This document shows, in pieces, positions 36,896-47,023 of a stretch of DNA of 64,000 nt; the stretch's first letter is position 1; every line of letters begins with the position of its first letter. The position numbers and the translations under genes were made by a program. The stretch lies in contig JAGUCH010000002.1 in the NCBI GenBank assembly GCA_019096065.1, forward strand, positions 4,972,501 to 5,036,500. Reading direction: 5' to 3'. Source of the stretch: Paracyclopina nana (taxonomy: Eukaryota; Arthropoda; Copepoda; Cyclopoida; Cyclopettidae). Below the pieces are notes generated by a model, which saw nothing but the letters and a program-made list of their open reading frames with translations, had not been told where the DNA came from and ran no database searches.

Positions 36896-39800
36896 TCGGT
36901 GGCAAAGAAACACAGAAATACGGCTGACGGAAAGTACGGAAAAAGCATCATTTCTTCTCACTTCACACCTATAACAAAAATCACACCTCGGCGTGGTTCC
37001 GTGAAATCTAAATTCAAATAACACGGACATGGAGTAAACTTCAGATGAAAAACACGTACAGAAAAAATACTTAAAATAGTTAAAACAATGAAAACTAAGT
37101 TAATTGTATAAACTATGTCAGTTGAGTAAATATTAAATTAATTTCTAAGTTTTGCGATCAGTTCTCGGTACATAAGCTCGTTCTCATGAAACTCATTATA
37201 TAAGGCAGGCAGGTAAAATTGTTTTAAGACAAACATCACATGACCAAAAGAGGTCGGAAAAGTGGTCTAATTGAAGCTATGAAAAGTCAGTAAAAATGGT
37301 CAGTTCTGAAATAGGAGGCTTAAGTAAAACGCAATTTAACGGAAGGAAAAAATTTCCTTGGTAGGTGAACACAGCATAAGACATAAATAAGTAAAATTTC
37401 TCCAAGAATGAATTTTGAGACAATATGCATACAGCATCCATAGTCTGCACAGTTCTGGAAACTCCTAAGTTTTTATAAGTACGTTTAGCGGTGGCAAAGA
37501 AACACAGAAATACGGCCTGACGGAAAGTACATCATTTCTTTCCACTTCACACCTATAATAAAAATCACACCTCGGCGTGATTCCGTGAAATCTAAATTCA
37601 AATAACACGGACATTGAGTAAACTTCAGATGAAAAACACGGACAGAAAAAATATTTAAAATAGTTAAAATAATGAAGGCTAAGTTTATTGTATAAACTAT
37701 AGGAACCCGAAGTCAAGCTGACTGCACTAGATGGCACTGAGTTCAGACGGCTTGACGTCATCAGTGCGCGCGCGTAGTTGACACGTTTAACAAATGAACT
37801 GCCAGATGTGAACTATATTAAAAAGTCAAAAAGAGCCAGCTCCCTCGTACAAAAACGCCACTTTAATAAAATGGGTCAATCTGGATACACTTTTAATTAG
37901 TGTTCTAGCTTGCCCGTAAGCCAGCCCAAAGGCCAGCCTGTAATTTGAGGAAAAGATGGAATTTCAGGAAAGATAGCTCTCTAAATATAGTGAGATGTAA
38001 ATTTAATTGGTCAATTTGAATCTTAGACACTACTTAAGCTTGTAAAAATTATACCTTACGAAAAATAATCAAGAAAATAAGGCATTTTGCTCATTCAGAC
38101 GGCGCTACGAAGTCAGCAATCAGCCGTCTGAAATCTTATGAGCTTGCCGGTAGGATAAATTAGGGTTCTAGATATTCCTCCGCGACTTCGTTTTACTACG
38201 TAGTAAAACGAAGTCGCGGAGGAATATCAAGAACACTAGGATAAATATGGTACGATTTACGGTTCCCTATGTCAGTTGAGTAAATATTAAATTGAGTTTC
38301 TAAGTTTTGCTATCAGCTCTCGGTACATCAGCTTGTACTCATGATACTCAGTAAGGCAGGCGGTAAGCAAAGCAAGTAGAGAAAGTGCCTTGCTTATAAG
38401 GTATACCTTATAGAAATGTTTATGAGAACAAGCAATATAACCAGTTCATGTGCCTTACGGAAAGGAGTAAAATTGTTTTAAGACAAACACAAAAGTAAAC
38501 TTCTGCTGATGCAAATTATTTGGAAAAAAAGACTATTGAAAAATAAACACTCAAAGTTTATTTCAATTTCAGTGCCAAACTGGTTGCTTCTGAATCAATA
38601 TGCATCACACAAATTCTATTGAACCAACTCAAAAATTGCAGTTATTACATGTAAGATACAGCTGAAAGGATCAAAGCCACTAACAAATAAATAAGTAAAA
38701 TTTCCCCAAAAATGAATTTTGAGACAATTACAGCATCCATAGTCTGCACCGTTCTGGAAACTCCAAAGTTCTTATAAGTACATTTAGCAGCCTAAAAAAG
38801 TATATTCAATCCCTAACATTGTTTTGGACAGTTCATAATTGAACAAATAGTTCATCAAGGCTAGTTGACCCAAGTTTTCAAAATAAATCCTACTTTGATT
38901 ATTATTGTTCAGCCATTTCCATGTAATTCCAATCAAGCTTATCTCTATCGGTGGCAAAGAAACACAGAAATACGGCCTGACGGAAAATACGGAAAAAGCA
39001 TCATTTCTTCTCACTTCACACCTATAATAAAAATTACACCTCGGCGTGATTCCGTGAAATCTAAATTCAAATAACACGGACATGGAGTAAACTTCAGATG
39101 AAAAACACGGACCGAAAAAATACTTAAAATAGTTAAAACAATGAAAACTAAGTTAATTGTATAAACTATGTTAGTTGAGTAAATATTAAATTAAGTTTTG
39201 CGATCAGTTCTCGGTACATAAGCTTGTTCTCATGAAACTCAGTATATAAGGCAGGCGGTAAAATTGTTTTAAGACAAACAAAAAGAAAAAAAGGGGTCAA
39301 TTTTAAGACTATTGAAAAATGTTCAATTTCAGTGCCAAACTGGTTGCTTCTGAATCAATATGCATCACACAAATTCCTTTAAACCAACTCAAAAATTGCA
39401 GAGTTATTACAAGTAAGATACAGCTGAAATGATCAAAGCCACTAAAACATAAATAAGTAAAATTTCTCCAAGAATGAATTTTTTGAGACAATATGCATAC
39501 AGCATCCATAGTCTGCACAGTTCTGGAAACTCCAAAGTTTTTATAAGTACATTTAGCAGCCTAAAAGAGTATTTTCAATCCCTAACATTGCTTTGGACAG
39601 TTCATAATTGAACAAATAGTTCATCAAGGCTAGTTGAGCCAAGTTGGCAAAATAAATCCTACTTTGATTATTCATGTTCAGCCATTTCCGTGTAATTCCA
39701 ATCAAGCTTATATCTATTTAATCAGCGTCCGTGTTATTTAAATTCTAATTTCACAGAATCGCGAAAAGGTATGATTATAATTGGAGGGGTCAAATGAGGT

Positions 39801-40276
39801 CATTTCCGCATTTCCGTGTTTCTGTGCGTCCGTAATATTAGGGGACCCTATCTCTATATATAAATTCTAATTTCACGGAATCACGAGAAGGTGTGATTTT
39901 AATTGGAGGGGTCAAATGAGGTCATTTCCGTATTTCCGTGTTTCTGTGTTTCCGTGCGTTCGTAATATGAGGGGACCCTACATTTAGCAGCCTAAAAAAG
40001 TATTTTCAATCCCTAACATTGCTTTGGACAGTTCATAATTGAACAAATAGTTCATCAAGGCTAGTTGACCCGAGTTTGCAAAATAAATCCTACTTTGATT
40101 ATTCTTGTTCAGCCATTTTCGTGTAATTCCAATCAAGCTTATCTCTATTTCATCAGCGTCCTTGTTATTTAAATTCTAATTTCACGGAATCGCGAAAAGG
40201 TGTGAATTGGAGAGGTCAAATGAGGTCATTTCCGTATTTCTGTGTTTCCGTGCGTCCGTAATATGAGGGGACCCGT
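36896..40276. repeat. Mosaic of three recurring blocks
   Basis: Block A (starts GGTGGCAAAGAAACACAGAA; includes CTCGGCGTG and AACACGGACAT) occurs near 36898, 37489 and 38950. Block B (GAATGAATTTTGAGAC, ATAGTCTGCAC) occurs near 37407, 38710 and 39473. Block C (CCTAACATTG, AGTTCATCAAGGCTAG, TTCAGCCATTT) occurs near 38790, 39560 and 39990. A tail with TTTCCGTGTTTCTGTG and ATNAGGGGACCC occurs near 39810, 39925 and 40230. Copies differ by small substitutions and indels, so the region grew by repeated local duplication or by insertion of one repeat family. No terminal structure or transposase was found. Confidence 0.7.
38151..38246. mobile_element. Palindromic insertion flanked by 10-bp direct repeats
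   Basis: Arms at 38171-38199 and 38200-38228 are perfect reverse complements with no spacer (58 bp), and imperfect pairing continues about 10 nt outward. The whole is bounded by TAGGATAAAT at 38151-38160 and again at 38237-38246. The direct repeats look like a target-site duplication around a 76-bp foldback insert. Confidence 0.65.
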
Positions 40277-40521
40277 AACCAATTGATGCATGAACCCTAT
40301 CTTGCTTAGGTCTGATCGAAAAAAAAGTAATTCAGTTTTCGGCCAATTTATCAATTGTCCGCCTATATATTTACGCGAATGAACTTCGTCTCGGGAGAAA
40401 TCTCTGAAGTTTCAGTTTTTGAAAATAGTACATTCTTGGTTTCTTACTTCAGTATTTCTGACACAAAATTGCTTTTGATAGGTGGCGTAATTTTATTCCG
40501 TGAGTATACATAAATATCTAT

Positions 40522-40710
40522 TTATATATGTAAACAATTTATAAAACAAGCTAATAAAATAGCTGAGCAAATTTTGTAAAGTAGAAATCGAGTGGCATTT
40601 TTGCGGGCTCGAGCTTGCGAGAGCCAAGTAATGCCACGAGATTTTTACTTTGCAAAATGAGCTCAGATGTTTTGTAAGCCTGTTTTATAATTTGTTTACA
40701 TATATATACG
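40522..40710. repeat. Foldback repeat, about 190 bp
   Basis: The two halves are inverted copies: outer parts TATATGTAAACAA and its complement, TATAAAACA near both ends, and inner GAGTGGCAT against ATGCCAC. Together they form a long imperfect hairpin. Confidence 0.6.
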
Positions 40711-41304
40711 ATTTTATATGATGGAAAGTAATTTTCAAATGTTAATGAAGGTACCAGACCAGGCGATCTTGACTTAGGACCTGATCCATTACTTGAAGGC
40801 TAGGGTTGAGAGGCCCTCAGTAGTGCAAGAGTAACAGAAAGCGTTAATCAATCAATTAAAAAATTGTGCATTTAGAATTTGGCATTTTTGGGGGCTAAAA
40901 GATGTGTTAGATTAAGTTTTGTCTGGTACCTCTGAAAAGGCTCTACTGTTCTACTAAGCTTAGCTCAGCTGAGAATAAGAATAAGAAGGAATTCTGACAT
41001 TAATTATTCTGTCTGTATTGGTAGCTCAGTCAGTAGAGCGTTGGACTCCTAATCTAGATGATCAGGGTTCGATCCCCATACTCGGCATTTTTTCTCCTTT
41101 TTTCTAACATGGGATTTACTTCTTGGACAATATCATGGTCTCTGGTCAAACAGAGGAGCAACACACCTTATAAAATACTTTATAATGCGTGTCACTTGAT
41201 AAAGTTAAACGTCAGAGCTTTTATATATGTATAGTAATATGAACTGAGACGAATTGGTAAACTGAATTATACATGCGAAAATTGCTTTCCATCATATAAA
41301 AGAC
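40711..41304. mobile_element. Candidate MITE with about 28-bp inverted ends
   Basis: Ends at 40711-40743 and 41273-41304 share an inverted TTATATGATGGAAAG..AATTTT sequence. The interior carries a degenerate tRNA and no open reading frame of note. No target duplication could be assigned, so the boundaries are provisional. Confidence 0.45.
41015..41087 (+). pseudogene. Degenerate tRNA-Arg(CCT)-like sequence
   Basis: The 73-nt layout fits a tRNA: perfect D stem (GCTC/GAGC), anticodon loop CTCCTAA with anticodon CCT at 41048-41050 on a five-pair stem that includes GU pairs, and T loop TTCGATC. The T stem has only three pairs and the acceptor stem (GTATTGG against ACTCGGC) is largely unpaired, so it is probably not a working tRNA. 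It could be a relic or a tRNA-derived SINE head. Confidence 0.5.
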
Positions 41305-41390
41305 TTTGATGCACAAAGGAACATTTCAGACTGACCAAGCTAGACTTACATAGCTGACGAAGGAACTTAACGCTAATTTATTTCAATAAC

Positions 41391-41704
41391 ATTATTTGAT
41401 TGTGAATAAAATTATTTGATTTTGAATAAAATTATTTGATTTCGAATAAAATCATTTGATTTTGAATAAAATTATTTGATTTTGAATAAAATTATTTGAT
41501 TTTGAATAAAATAATTTGATTTTGAATAAAATTATTTCACTATGAATTAAATTATTTGATTTTGAATAAAATAATTTGATTTCGAATACTATTATTTGAT
41601 TTCGAATATAATTATTTGATTTCGAATATAATTATTTGATTTTGAATAAAATTATTTGATTTCGAATATAATTATTTGATTTTGAATAAAATTATTTGAT
41701 TTTC
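41391..41704. repeat. Minisatellite: 20-bp unit, 15 full copies plus a partial
   Basis: The unit ATTATTTGATTTTGAATAAA repeats in exact 20-bp register with no indels for 300 bp; copies differ only by substitutions (for example TTCGAATATA and TTTCACTATG variants). It ends with a 14-nt partial unit. Confidence 0.9.
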
Positions 41705-42619
41705 AAAGGAATTCTGCACAACTAGCATTATCACTAAAACAACTTTAAATTTTTTTATTTCAAGCTGAAATTTTTATAGGAGGCTGCTAATTTGAGAGAA
41801 CCTTTTTCAAGGCAATGCGCGCAGCAAAATATTAGCGGCTAATAATGAGCTGCTCACTACAAAACTTCTTGAGTTTGTTATGTTTCACCAATTAGCCTTT
41901 GCCAATTAGCCTCCCATCAAATAGCCTTTTACCGATTAGCCGTTAACCAGTAGAGTTTGTAATACATATTTCTGAAAATATAGGCTAATATATGAGAACA
42001 GCTATTTTTCATTTTTGCGAAAAGGTGAAAAAAATCCGGCTCAAAGTTTAGGTATATTGTAATAGAATATGATACTTTTGCGGTCAATCACGTAAGCGCA
42101 TCTCCAGGTAGCAACAAAAAACTCAGCATTCCATCTACTATCTTGCTGAGAGCTACATAATTCTTCTAAAAATCCCCTCATATTTCGCTAATGGTAGCCA
42201 ATTTTTAGCTTAAAAAAGTTCTTCGGCTTAAAATTGATAACCAAGTTTTTCAAAGTATTAAAGGAACATTTTAAGCTAAGTAATTTAAAATAGTTTTTTA
42301 GTGTTCAAATCTCAGCAAAATACAAGGATTTTTGCTTCACTGCCGTAAGTAGTGAACGCACAGCCAAGCTGGTAAATTGTATTCTACTGATCAACCTTTT
42401 TTAAAGTCAGAAAATCCAAAAAGGATTGCTTAGGTGCACTAAAAGTTGGCCTACCTCAACAATTAGTAAAAATACCGTAGCAAAACCATTATTTCTTAGT
42501 CACATGTTGATTCAAAGATTTGCCTGGAGCCCTTTTCAATCTGAATTCAGCATCAAAAAATTAATTAGTGAAATATATAATTTCTCGGCTAGCTAGAATA
42601 GCAAATGCAGTAACATATT

Positions 42620-44030
42620 TCAAGCAACAATCCCAACACGCATCAAAGAGTCAATCTGATCATGCGAATATCCAAGAATATCAGACAAAATATGATGGGA
42701 ATGTTGCCCCAAAACAGGCGGAGGACTTTGCGGCTGATTCCTGGCACTTGAGAACTTGACTGCGGGCCCCACAACTTTGACTGGTCCCACGGTAGCATGA
42801 TCCATTTCTACGACCATTTCATTATGTTTTACTTGAGCATCTTGAAAAACTTGGGCTACCCCGTTCACGGGACCATACGGGAATTTGGCTCCAACCAATG
42901 CTTCATTCCACTCTTGGTTAGTTTTCTTTTGCATTATTTCATTGATTATGGCCACTAATTTGTCCCTATTTTTCACCCTTAGTTCATTGGTCTTAAACTT
43001 GGCATTTGAAGGCAAATTATTCAAATGTACACGGTCGCAGAAATCGCTAAACTGGCCGTCATTTCCACAACCTAGTATTGAAACGCTGCTGTGAATCTGA
43101 GGTTGACAAAAAGGGTATTACCGATTGTAAAGTAGCCATCTTTAGTTTTGAATGATTGATATGGCACGATGCTGGCGTGTGCAGTCCCCCACCGCGTTGA
43201 CTCCAAGCCACCATTGAGATAATTGGAGCCCAGATTGGCAAGCGATGCTACTTGAGTCGAGAGTAAGTCACAGCTGATTTTCTGACCCTGGCCAGTTTTA
43301 AGCCTTTGCAGGAGAGCAGCCATGATTGCCCCATGGGCATACAGTCCTGTGGCTAAATCAGTCATGGCTACGCCAACTTTGCAAGGCTCTCCATCCTAAT
43401 GCAGCAAAGAAGTGTACCAGGCTTCAATACTTCAGATTAGTACCTTCGGTCCAGTTATATGTAGCAATCCACCAATTGAGGCAGCAATTACATCATAGCC
43501 AGCCCTCCTAGCATACGGGCCAGTGTCACCAAATCCAGTAATGGAGCAGTAAATCAAGTGAGGTGCAATTTTACTCAAAACACTGTAATCAAGTCCAATT
43601 TTGGCTAGTTTTCCGGGCACGAAATTCTCCAAGAGAACATCACTCTTTCTAGCCAAATCCTGCACAACTGCCTGGCCTTGCTGGGTTTGAAAGTTGACGC
43701 AGATGCTCTTTTTGTTTCGATTCACTGACATGAAGTAAGCACTCTCTTTATGCCCGTTTTGGTATAAGAAAGGTGGACCCCAGTGCCTGGTGTCATCGCC
43801 TATTTCTTCAAGAGAAAAAGATCAATCTGAAAATAAATTACTTGCCATGACAACTTACTTGGCTGCTCAATTTTGATGATTTCAGCGCCCAAATCTCCCA
43901 AGATCATTGAGCAGTAAGGCCCAGCTAAAATTCTGCTCATGTCCAAAACTCTGATTCCTTCTAGGGGCCCAGCTTGACTGGCCTTTCGGATTTGCGGCAG
44001 AAACTGCCCCTTTTTCACACTTAAAAGCAT
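42620..44030 (-). CDS. SUGCT: Succinate-hydroxymethylglutarate CoA-transferase (SUGCT), class III
   Basis: Mitochondrial enzyme that moves CoA from succinyl- or HMG-CoA to glutarate in lysine breakdown. Four minus-strand exons (43859-44030, 43444-43805, 43122-43395, 42620-43071) give 419 residues. The ATG at 44030 opens a basic, hydroxylated presequence ([18 protein letters not shown]) suited to mitochondrial import. Family III CoA-transferase motifs are clear: [72 protein letters not shown], and [19 protein letters not shown] with the catalytic Asp region, then [15 protein letters not shown] and GPAVKFS. Exon joins were placed by phase and family alignment. It is head to head with BOLA1. Confidence 0.92.
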
Positions 44031-44258
44031 TTCAAACAAACATGATCAGGACACGAAAAAATAACAACATACAGCACTCCCAGAACTGGCAAGTGCATGA
44101 AGAGAAAAAAATCTCGATTCAAACTTTGGCGCGTTTTACGAATGTAAACAAATGTTATATGACGTAACACATGACGTACGTTGGTAGGCATAAACGAAAT
44201 TGTGATTGTCATTTCAGTGAGGATTGCATCTCTTGGTTAAGAGGGTTTAAAAGCTCAC
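44031..44258. promoter_or_regulatory. Shared 228-bp 5' region of SUGCT and BOLA1
   Basis: The two start codons diverge from this interval, which must drive both genes. TGACGT-type repeats (ATGACGTAACACATGACGTACG) lie at about 44159-44180, a plausible CREB/ATF-like site. Confidence 0.45.
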
Positions 44259-44670
44259 ATGGACAAATCTAGAGTAAGTGGCACTGAATCAGATCAAGGG
44301 ATTATTATTGATATTTGCTCTATTCTAGGTGGGTGGACTTGTCAAAATGGCAGGCCCTATAAGCTCAAAAATCGGAGATAAATTAAGGCAGAAATTCCAG
44401 CCAATTCATTTAGATGTGATTAACGAGTCTCACATGCATAATGTGCCCAAAGGGTCAGAAACGCATTTCAAAGTTGTTATTGTGAGCGACAGCTTCAAAG
44501 CGATGAATAATTTGCTGCAAAGGCACAGAGCCATCAATGAGACATTAAGCGAAGAATTGACGAGTGGAGTTCACGCTTTGTCCATCGTGGCCAAAACCCC
44601 TGAACAATGGGAGCAAATGACTAAAGACATCGAACCGAGTCCTAATTGTAGAGGAGGTTTTGGGAAATAA
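44259..44670 (+). CDS. BOLA1: BolA-like protein 1
   Basis: Mitochondrial BolA protein that works with GLRX5 in iron-sulfur cluster delivery. A 15-nt first exon (44259-44273, five codons) splices to 44329-44670, giving about 118 residues in total; an internal ATG at 44347 is an alternative start. The BolA fold is marked by VINESHMHNVPKGSETHFKV, with the conserved His ligands and HFKV strand, and QRHRAINETL. The tail GVHALSIVAKTPEQW and the Gly-rich end match BOLA1 rather than BOLA2/3. Confidence 0.9.
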
Positions 44671-44909
44671 AATCTTGAAACTGTTGGTTAGGTGAGAGCC
44701 ACAATTGGTCCTTAGATTAAAGACCCCCAAAGAGACATCTGAGTTAATTTTTAGAGTTTGATAGTACATCTCTGAGATCTTCCGAGGCCACGTAGATACG
44801 CTTACTTTCTCTTGGCAAACTCAAAGGGGAGAGAAGCTCTAGAAGCGCGCGTGAAATAGAATGAGCCAAATAGAGAGCATCCATCAACCAGACCACAAGC
44901 AAAGAAAAA

Positions 44910-46198
44910 ATGATCCACCTGCTGAGTATGAACTATGAAGGACTTTTGTTCTTCCAAGTTGACGAGAAAGTCCTATGGCTGACTCTGACGCCGATTTTCC
45001 TTCTAAATGTGGCCTTTAGAGGCCATTTGTTAGTATTTCTCTGGAAGTATGCTCCAGACAGGCCGATTAATAAAATCTTCATATTTGACCAGGCAAGTAT
45101 TAAACGCGTTAATTAAAAAGCTGATGTGTAATTTAATAATGCATTTCCCAAATATTTTCATGCTTCATAGATTTTAGTTAGTAACTAAAAAGGCTTTTTT
45201 AGGTACTGTCTTTCCTGAGCTCACTTCTGATTGACATGGGGGCTTTTCTTGCGCTAACCTTCGGCAAGCCTCTCTACGACATTTTCGGTCAATCTGATTG
45301 GGCGTGCATGGCTAACTACATGACAGTGTTGGTCTACTATGTGGCCAAGATAATGAACGGCTGCCTAGTTGCCATTTACCGGTTGATGTGTATGAAACTC
45401 GGATGGGAGTCCGTACAAACGCCCTACTTCGTGAAAAAAATCATCCTGCTCAGTGGCACGATCACCGCGTCAATCACCATATTTGTAGGATCCGTGATCT
45501 ACAAGAGAGCAAACGGACCAGTAGGACAATTTTGCTACGGAAGAACTGAGGAAAAGATGAGGATCATGTCCGAGTACGAGTCTGCTCCAACCAGTGACAC
45601 TGTCAGCTTGCTTCTCGTTCTCCTCATCTTGCTCATAAGCCAAGGTAAGTCTTTATCTTATTCATTTCAGAAATAGCTATTTAGAGTCATCGCCCACAGA
45701 CTGCTTAGCCTAATTACACGCTTAAGGAAGTAATATCCTTAAGCATTAAGCCGAAACCCCAAAGAAGCTCATTTTGCGCCGCTCAATTTACTAATTCAAA
45801 TTAGGCAGCGTTTTCATGACCTCTTATGAATTCAGTTTTTCTCCTTAATCGGGAAAATTCGTCTCCACCTTTCAGTTTTGGTCGTGGCACAAATTGTAGC
45901 TTACGTCATCATCGCTTATGACAGATACAAGCACGATCACGGATCAGAAGTCATTTCTGCCCAGACTCATTACAAACGAAGAAGGGGTAATGTCATCACT
46001 TTTGGAGGACAACTTGTGACTTTTGGAATCGAATCTCTCACATTCGGACTCGCCGTCGTTTTTGTTAGCATTGGTATTAAATGGAACCCTTCAACGTTTG
46101 GATACCTATTTTTTTGCCTCCAATCCTGCATCATAGGAATTGTCAATTGGATCAATTGTCTTGACATCCAAAGAAATGTCTTGAAACTTGAAATATAA
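44910..46198 (+). CDS. Divergent seven-pass membrane protein
   Basis: Three exons (44910-45092, 45203-45644, 45876-46198) give 315 residues. About seven hydrophobic segments are visible, starting at residue 20 or so, with no signal peptide, which suggests a seven-pass topology like a chemosensory or orphan GPCR. I do not recognise any diagnostic motif. The last third contains RRRGNVITF before the sixth segment. The minus-strand gene near 61 kb has IRANVIT in the same position, so both may belong to one lineage-specific family. Intron 1 appears to use a GC donor (CAG|GCAAGT). Confidence 0.65.
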
Positions 46199-46411
46199 AT
46201 AATTTATCGCCATAGGCTTACATAGCAAATGACTCTCTGCAAAAACATGATGCACTTTCATTTGGCTAAAGAATCACATTTCTCCGTTACATGCGTTATC
46301 AGCGACTGAAAATTTAAGCACTGTATCTATATGCACAAAAAACTCCCGTGCTTCGGAAACAAGTTTTGTAAACCAGCATCATCAGCTGTAGCAGGTTCTT
46401 TTCTTTTGAAA

Positions 46412-46983
46412 ATGCTAACGTTAGAGCAACTAAATCAGCTCGATTTCGAGCCGTTCATACATAACTTGGGGAATGTAATTGAACATTGCCCAATAATGGC
46501 CGCAGCCTTGTGGAGGCATAGACCATTCTCTTCAATTAGGGATGTCATGAGTAAATTGGCTGAAATTGTCCACAAAATGCCATATGAAGGTATGATTTGT
46601 TAATACTATAAAAAGCATAAAAATATGACAATATTCACACAGCTAGGGAAGGCATACTGAGAGTACATCCAGATTTGGCTGGGAAATTGGCTCAAGCTGG
46701 CCAATTGACGATGGAAAGCTCAAAAGAGCAAAGGGAGGCAAATTTGACATCACTGACACAAGAGGAAAAGGACACCATGGGAAGACTGAATGAGAGGTAC
46801 AAGAAAAAATTTGGATTTCCATTTGTCATTTGTGCCAGGCTGAACAAGAAAGAAGCCATCTTAACCGGTTTACAGTGCCGGTATGACAACTCACCAGACA
46901 GAGAGCTCGACATCGCAATAGCTCAAGTATTGCAAATATGTGAGCTTAGAGTCAAAGACATTGTTATAGAAAGTAAGCTGTAA
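46412..46983 (+). CDS. URAD: OHCU decarboxylase (URAD), uric acid pathway
   Basis: Converts 2-oxo-4-hydroxy-4-carboxy-5-ureidoimidazoline to S-allantoin, after urate oxidase. Two exons (46412-46589, 46643-46983) give 172 residues. An in-frame ATG at 46331 would add 27 residues, but the family begins near MLTLEQLNQLDFEPF. The motifs LWRHRPF, LRVHPDLAGKL with the catalytic His, and KKFGFPFVICAR with the active-site Arg are all present. The protein ends in SKL, a type 1 peroxisomal signal, as expected since the pathway is peroxisomal. Confidence 0.93.
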
Positions 46984-47016
46984 ATTTGGACAATTGCCAA
47001 TGTTGCTTACATCATA

Positions 47017-47022
47017 AATAAA
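47017..47022 (+). terminator. Poly(A) signal of URAD, 1 nt before the next gene's ATG
   Basis: AATAAA is at 47017-47022 and the LRR-gene ATG is at 47024. Cleavage for URAD would fall inside the next coding region. Confidence 0.5.
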
Positions 47023-47023
47023 C

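Larger units (their letters stand above)
36822..42619. other. Repeat-rich region without genes
   Basis: No protein-coding gene recognised. It holds interspersed repeat blocks, palindromes, a degenerate tRNA and a minisatellite, annotated separately. The stretch after the minisatellite (41705-42619) shows nothing except the 3' flank of SUGCT. Confidence 0.5.

Noticed and set aside
41391-41704. Possible CRISPR-like array
   Set aside because: Contiguous 20-bp tandem units without spacers in a eukaryotic sequence; it is a minisatellite.
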